DNA from: Xiphophorus maculatus
Lineage: Eukaryota > Chordata > Actinopteri > Cyprinodontiformes > Poeciliidae
Length of the DNA: 64,000 nucleotides
Assembly (NCBI RefSeq): GCF_002775205.1
Contig: NC_036453.1
Span: forward strand, 14,402,594-14,466,593
Reading direction: 5' to 3'
The notes under the pieces are model-generated. The model saw nothing but the letters and a program-made list of their open reading frames with translations, did not search any database and was not told the DNA's origin. Below are positions 58,145 through 64,000 of this stretch, one piece after another. Positions within the stretch are counted from its first letter, which is position 1; each line of letters opens with the position of its first letter. The position numbers and the translations under genes are program-made.

Positions 58145-58190
58145 ATTTATACCCCAACACGCCTCAGCAGGAAGGTTCCAGATGCATTCC
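58145..58190 (-). promoter_or_regulatory. hsp30 promoter: TATA box and heat-shock element
   Basis: On the minus strand TATAAAT occupies 58151-58145. Eighteen bases further upstream, 58170-58190 read on the plus strand is GGAAGGTTCCAGATGCATTCC. This is alternating GAA/TTC pentamers (gGAAg, gTTCc, aGATg, cATTc), two perfect and two near, an HSF-binding heat-shock element at classic spacing. Confidence 0.75.
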
Positions 58191-58191
58191 T

Positions 58192-58193
<2 letters not shown>

Positions 58194-58226
<33 letters not shown>
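58194..58226. repeat. (GT)n microsatellite upstream of hsp30
   Basis: About 16 GT units immediately upstream of the heat-shock element, relative to the hsp30 direction. Confidence 0.92.
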
Positions 58227-58228
<2 letters not shown>

Positions 58229-60300
58229 CAGCTGCTTAATACAGACTATGACCGAGTCCTGCAGCAGAAATAGAACAAAGCTGAGACGGTCGGCATGTGG
58301 CACATGTTTGCAGAGATTTCTTTATGAGGTTCATCACTCACAGAGGAACACACCCCGACCCAAACGCCATTCTGACTCATAACTCCCGAATCAGCTTGGG
58401 ACTCTCAACCAGAACCAGAGAAAATGTCCTGAAGAACTCCAAACTGGACAACTGCCCTCACAATAAGGGCTACACAAGTGTAAAACACTCACGGTCTCCT
58501 GTTTCCACTCACTTCTGAGGGCAACAGCATATCTGTTGGTCAACTTTTTTTATTCAGAAAACCTCATAAGATATTGCCTAGGTTTCTCTAGGAATGTTTG
58601 AAACCTTGTCATCAGACGTTTGAATGTATTTCTCTGAAGATGTTTGATTTTTCCCATCAGCTCAAGTGAATGACATGGCAGGTCTGGTTGCATTTGGTCG
58701 CCTTATATCGCTTTTACTTAGTTGAGTTCACTGTAAAAAGCATAATAGGATGTTGCACAGTCAACTGCACAAAGAGACAAAAATGCAAACCGAACTTGTC
58801 AGTTTATTGTAAACCTTTGATGAGGAAAGAAGACGGCAATAGCTAGTAACCATCAGTCATAATGACTGGCAGCCCTCGATGTATTCACAGATTTTCAGCT
58901 AAAGTGTTTTATGGGATAAGAAGATTAATGTTCATACACCTCATAAGTAAGAAAGAGACAATCAAATATTGCGTTGTGGAGAAGGTACGCAACTAATCAT
59001 TAGTAACCATGTAGCATCTAGACTTTTGAAGGCTTTTAAGTATGCTCTGGTGTAAGGGGAAACACCGTTTATGACATAGTGATATAAATCATTTGGCCTG
59101 AACTCAGAAAAAGCATCAAATCATTGTCTGGAGGAGAAGGTATGAGTCAGATCTAAGTCAGCTAGCACCGCTATGATCACCATCTAAGTGTGCTACTTCC
59201 ACAGGCAAGTTAGCTTGATTTGACCAAGTAGAACCCCATGGCTATACTGGCAAAAACAACTTGGGAAAACAATTGGAGTTGCTACGTTCAATGGCGCCTC
59301 TACGTGATTAGGTGATGTAGTTGCAAAGTGACTTTTTTGAGTCGCTTAGCATCTGAGGGTTGAAATCTGGTACTGCTCACTCTCTCTACTGTTTGGCTTG
59401 TTTTTTTTTCTTTTTTGTTTAGTTGATTGCTTGACTTAGACTATATGACCATCTGATTCACCTTATTTCTGTAGTTTTTCTTGATGACAAGGTCCACCAC
59501 AGTTTATCTGAAAATGTGATGTAGAGGTTTCTGCTGCACCGGTCCCACTGGAAGTAAAGCAGCACCACAGCATGATCCTACCACCATGCTTGACAGCCGG
59601 TACAGATAGTTTGTGAGGCTTTCAAACATTATTCTTGCTATTGTGATCAAAGAGCAAAATCTGTTTGTCTGAGAATCAAACCTTTCTCCAGAAGACATGT
59701 GATTTGTCCAGGTGACATGTAATTTAGAACAATAATTATTCAATAATTAATAATTATACAATACACTAAAATAACTGGGTCCATAAGCTGAAATTTAGCA
59801 TCCTTGGTTTCTAATAAGTACAAAACATTTATTTACTTTTATGGAATTATTAAGCTGATTCTAATATTTGTAATGTATTAATTTATATCAATAATGTCCA
59901 GACAGGTAATCTCTGAAGTGTTAAACAACCTCCCGCTTTAACCTCTGAGTTTATTTTCTGTTGTCATTTCTATTTTCACCAGCAGCCTGAGTGCTCCCGC
60001 CTTTAGCGTCACTGGCCAATGGTATTAGTCCTTGGTCTACCATTAGCCAATCAGGTGATTGCTGTGAGTGGAAAGTGAATGACGGTACCGTGTTGCTAAT
60101 TCAGGTTTGGAAGCTTCATAAGGTCTTTAAATGGGACCTGGTGACGCAGCTGTGGTTAGACATTTCTCAGGCGGCGTGACTAAACTTTCTTCAGGAAGTA
60201 GTAGAAGAAAGAATGGTGTCAGCCACCCAAAAGCACCAGAATGGGAACAGAATGAACTATCTCCCCCTTCTCTGGTGAAATAGGTGACATGGTCTAGACC

Positions 60301-60345
60301 AGTGTTTCCCAACCCTGGTCCTCAAGGCTCACTGTCCTGCATGTT
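60301..60345. mobile_element. solo hAT MITE end
   Basis: CAGTGTTTCCCAACCCTGGT followed by CCTCAAGGCTCACTGTCCTGC is a typical hAT MITE terminus. The opposite terminus was not found. Confidence 0.6.
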
Positions 60346-60572
60346 TTTTTTTTCACTTCAAATTTTAGATTTTCCTATAAGATTATAGCAAAGGCATTAT
60401 CTTTTTTTTAATATTACAAGAAGAATTACTCTTTAATTCATTTCTCAATAAATAATTTAATTTAATTTTTTGTTCCCAAATTAAATGCGAACAATAAGAA
60501 CTGTTTATGTTATAAAAACAGATAATGATTAATTAGGAAGAGCAGCTAAATCACAGGTTATTTTCAGTAAGA

Positions 60573-60587
60573 CCACCAGAGGGCGCT
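60573..60587 (+). promoter_or_regulatory. CTCF-like binding motif
   Basis: CCACCAGAGGGCGCT matches the CTCF core consensus CCASYAGRKGGCRSY at all 15 positions. Occupancy is unknown. Confidence 0.55.
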
Positions 60588-62280
60588 ACCCATTCACACA
60601 TATCAGTCCTGGGTTCCCATCCCAGTCAGACTCAGCTTGTTTCCGCTTTGAGTTACCGTAACAACTAGAAAAGACAAAGTCGCATTTAAGACGCAAATAA
60701 AGCAACACAATGAACATTGTTGTCTTCCTAATATAATGAGCTTTTAAGTTTTCATGGATTCCCAAGAGATCCTGAATTAAGAAGACGGTGGCTTGTAAAT
60801 ATTCGTCTCTACCAGTTAAAGCTAAAGCTGCACAGCAAAGTTTGCAGCCTTCACTTCACTCCAAATCAGTTTCTTCAGCCTAAAAATAAAGGAGTTATTT
60901 CCATGGCATCACTTCTGTATTCAGCCTGATAGAGCGAGTGTATGGGAGCGACCAGAGCCAGACAACTGATGCACCTGTACACACTGCTGTAAACACCGTC
61001 CTAGTTCAGCTTTTCACAAGAAACATGCGAAAGTAATAGGACGAAACAACACGGAGTCCTTAAAGAAACACGGCCATATTTTTCTAAAAGCAACGACTCT
61101 GAACCAGAACAGTCAGCTGAACTAGAACTCTACCAGAGCTGCTCTACTGTTAACCTATGGGCTTGTTGTGCTTCGGAAGGAAAAAGACCGAACCGTAAAA
61201 TCCCCCGTTACTTGGTCTCTGATTGACACTAACGACAACAAACACACATAATATACTTGAAAATAAGTACAAAATACGGTTAAAAACACACACACACAAA
61301 AACATTGTCCGTTAGAATGGATTAAAATGTTTAGATACGTAAATAGCACATTTTTACAAGAAAATTGTCCGAGAATATTGCCTACTAGCATAAGCTAAAG
61401 CTAATGTTAGCCACAAAGTTTAAAGAAAGTAAAACTCACCTTTAACGAGACGAACATCTTAAAACCTTTATCCAGCTACTTGTTGGGGCTTCGAATCGAT
61501 GTTCATCATTAATTGTTACCTTGGACAAGCCCTGCAAGCACCCAGTGTAATTTATTTTATTTTATTTTTTTATTAAACACTTTGAACAATCGTACAAAAC
61601 CACGTGGCATGTACGTACATGAAGAGATCAAGTCTTACAGGTTTAAGGCACACTTATAATTATAAGACAATAAGAAAATAGAAATAAAAAAGTAAAATAA
61701 AATATAAATAAATACAATTTGTCAGACATCATAAAGGGATAGCAGAATGACAAAAACAAACAGAAAAAAACAAAAGGGGATTAGTTCTAAAAAAAAAATT
61801 AGATCATTATAGGTGTTCAAGAGCTGTATTCCATGCTTGTTTTTCATAGTTTTAAAGCACTGAAGTGATTGTCCATTAGAAGGTTTTTAAAGGCTGAAAA
61901 ATCAGGTTTTCTATTTCCCTATTTACATGAGTGGCTGAAGAATTTTGAGAAGATCAGCAGGTTGTTAAGGATGAGGTCGATTCTTCTGTCTCTGTGGGTG
62001 GTTCCAAATATTATATCCTCTCTTTTTAAGGGATGATGAAGGGAAAGTTTTGATGAGATCCAGTCCTGAACGTTTCTCCAAAATGTTCCAGTTTGCACAC
62101 AATAGAAAAAGAGATGATCTGTTGCTTCAATGTCGTTGTCACAAAAGGTCCAGCTGTTGGTATCAACGTTGAATCTTTGTCTTAATAGTTCCCTGGATGG
62201 AAAAATGTTATTGAGAATTTTAAAATGAACTTCTTTAGCTTTAGGACTTGGAGGGTATTTAAGGTAAGACATCAGGTTTT

Positions 62281-62344
62281 GGATTTTGTTTAAATAACAC
62301 AATTATTTACTTGGATTTTGTTTAAATAACACAATTATTTACTT
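62281..62344. repeat. perfect 32-bp tandem duplication inside the LINE
   Basis: The unit beginning GGATTTTGTTTAAATAACAC occurs at 62281-62312 and 62313-62344 with no differences. Its length, not a multiple of three, adds a frameshift. Confidence 0.9.
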
Positions 62345-63463
62345 GTTATAATTCTTCCAGTATCCACTTGTTAACCTCTGAGTCGGAAAACAAATTTAAA
62401 ATTGAGTTTTTATTTGGTCGGACAGGAAATATAAAATTAGTTAGATGCTAAAGCATTCGGTTGTTGGAATTACTTTTATCCAAAAGGTTAACTCCAAACA
62501 GTTGAAGAGCTGGTAACTGTAGGTTAGCTAATTGAATGATTATATTTTGAGCCAGATATTTGACTGCAGTGGGGATGGAGTTCAATACTGTGTTACATTG
62601 AGTACGTGAGCAATCCAAATTATACAATAAGCAAAATTTGTCAAAAGACAAAAAATCTCCACTATCATTAAGAAAATGTCTTATGGACCAAATACCTTAC
62701 CTATCCAGTGATCCAAATACAGAGACTTATTCCTGTGTAACACAGATCTGTTGTTCCAGATGGGAGTTTGGTGAGGAGTAAAGTTGTGTGTGTACATTAG
62801 TTTCCCACACAACAAAACCTGCTTGTGAAAGGCAGATAACTTAACAGGAAGTCTGTTGACACCAAAGTCACATCTAAGAACAAAATCTATGCATCCAATT
62901 TTTTTAAACAAACCTTTGAGGAGACAATACCAGATTTCCAGTCATTAAAAAAGATTTCAACCAATTTACTTTTAAGACTGCATTTAAACACTCAAAGTCA
63001 ATAGCTTGTAAGCCTCCATCTTTAAAGTCTTTAACGATATTTGCTTTCTTTAAGTAGTGGACTCGATTTTTCCAGATGAAATTAAAGTTCAGCTGATTTA
63101 TGGCTTTAATATATTTATTAGGTATGGCCATAGAATAAGCTGGGTATATGCACCGGGACAGCGACTCCATTTTGGTTAAATAGGTTCTCCCAAACAGAGT
63201 CAGATCTCTTTGGAGCCATCTATTTAACTGAGATTTGCAATTCTGTATTTTATTCTCTCTGCTAACAGTTTCACTGCGTTTAGCATCTTTAGTTATTAAA
63301 ATTTCAAGATATTTAACTGAGGATTTAATGGGGATAATGTAAGCTTCCGTCAGATCAGAGCCATGAATCGCCATCAGTTCACACTTCTGCAGGTTTAAGG
63401 CTAATCCTGATGCTTTGGAGAAAGTATTAATTAACTCAAGTACTTTAGGGGTTTGGTCTAGAC

Positions 63464-63688
63464 CAGGGGTGTCAAACTCCAGTCCTCAAGGGCCGCTGTC
63501 CTCCAACATTTAGATGTGCCTCTGCTGCACCACACCTGAATAGAATAATTAGGTCATTAGCAAGGCTGGGAGAACTGATCTACACAAGGAGGAGGTAATT
63601 AAGCCATTTCATTCCAGTGTTTTGTACCTGTGGCACATCTAAAAACTGTAGGACAGCGGCCCTCGAGGACTGGAGTTTGACACCTGTG
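63464..63688. mobile_element. hAT-type MITE, intact ends, inside the LINE
   Basis: Left end CAGGGGTGTCAAACTCCAGT, right end ACTGGAGTTTGACACCTGTG. The 8-bp target duplication GTCTAGAC is exact (63456-63463 and 63689-63696). It is 225 bp long and colinear with the copy at 9928-10142. Confidence 0.95.
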
Positions 63689-64000
63689 GTCTAGACACTT
63701 CAAAATAAATTGTGGTGTCATCAGCTAGTTGACTGATTATAATTTTGTCATCTAAAACTTTCAATTTAGGTATATTTGAGTTTTTTTATGAAAATACTCA
63801 TCACTTCCACAGCCAAGATGAAGAGAAAGGGGGAAATATTGCAGCCCTGTTTTTACTCCCCTATTAATGGTGAACCGTGGAGACGTACCGTTTGGCAGTG
63901 CAACTGAACTTGTGGTGCCGTTATAAAAGCTTTTTATTATTCTACAGAAGTTTGGCCCAAATCCGAACAAGTGTAAAACTTTGAAAAGAAACTGATGTTC

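Larger units (their letters stand above)
58230..61550. other. intergenic upstream of hsp30, no gene seen
   Basis: No supported ORF. Features are a dispersed repeat fragment (about 59545-59605), one truncated hAT end (60301-60345) and a strong CTCF-like motif (60573-60587). Confidence 0.5.
61553..64000 (-). mobile_element. L1-type LINE, 3' part, cut off by the window end
   Basis: Minus-strand fragments of a LINE ORF2: near the window edge a reverse transcriptase segment FCRIIKSFYNGTTSSVALPN with NRGVKTG (equivalent of R-Q-G-C-P). Then 63374-62904 encode KYLEILITKD and a thumb/connection region (FGRTYLTKMESLS, FNFIWKNR). At 62302-61919 there is a cysteine/histidine zinc-knuckle-like end (WTFCDNDIEATDHLFFYC). 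Frameshifts and stops separate the pieces. The 3' end lies near the T-rich sequence at 61553-61572, the poly(A) tail on the minus strand. The architecture fits the L1/Tx1 group. It is inactive and carries a MITE at 63464-63688. Confidence 0.88.

Noticed and set aside
57776-58239. Plus-strand frames opposite hsp30
   Set aside because: Antisense shadows of a conserved small heat-shock gene with strong codon bias.

Overview
This is a piece of a ray-finned fish (teleost) nuclear chromosome, probably a percomorph. The evidence is intron-containing vertebrate genes with GT-AG splicing, fish-type small genes (slbp2, hsp30), dense GT/CA microsatellites, tRNA-derived SINEs, L1-like and other LINEs, Tc1 and hAT elements. 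I cannot name the species.

Genes, left to right. A short FOXI-class forkhead gene (minus strand, 2485-3302) is followed by lcp2, encoding SLP-76 (minus, 5686-15537), for which 21 phase-consistent exons can be traced from SAM domain to SH2 domain. FOXI1 and LCP2 are also neighbours on human 5q35, so this looks like conserved synteny. After about 17 kb of repeats come zmat2 (minus, 33479-36363) and slbp2 (plus, 36699-42513), head to head with 335 bp between start codons. Next is fam53c (plus, coding from about 47650 to 52191). Last is an intronless hsp30-type small heat-shock gene (minus, 57442-58068) with a TATA box and a heat-shock element. ZMAT2 and FAM53C lie on human 5q31. Functionally the genes are unrelated: ionocyte/ear transcription factor, immune adaptor, spliceosome protein, histone-mRNA binding protein, nuclear signalling protein and chaperone.

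Repeat-rich parts. 15.6-33.1 kb has no host gene that I can see. It holds a decayed LINE (about 20140-21880) split by a SINE and a hAT MITE, each with target duplications. It also holds a 9.7-kb hAT element (22578-32288) whose BED/hAT transposase gene is split by a second DNA transposon of about 7 kb (23411-30377). That inner element is the most interesting object here. It has roughly 190-375 bp terminal inverted repeats and five-plus-five inverted subterminal 152-bp repeats, each carrying the same 12-bp palindrome. Its spliced gene encodes the tail of a probable transposase, a Ulp1-type cysteine protease and a PHD finger, and its front end has been deleted. 61.5-64 kb is an L1-type LINE on the minus strand, truncated by the window end, with a 225-bp hAT MITE inside it. 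A broken Tc1-like transposon sits in an intron of fam53c.

Smaller structures include a six-copy tandem array of CTCF-like motifs in the last intron of lcp2, a four-copy RFX X-box array in fam53c, several perfect hairpins, and a likely lost or shifted start codon in fam53c.
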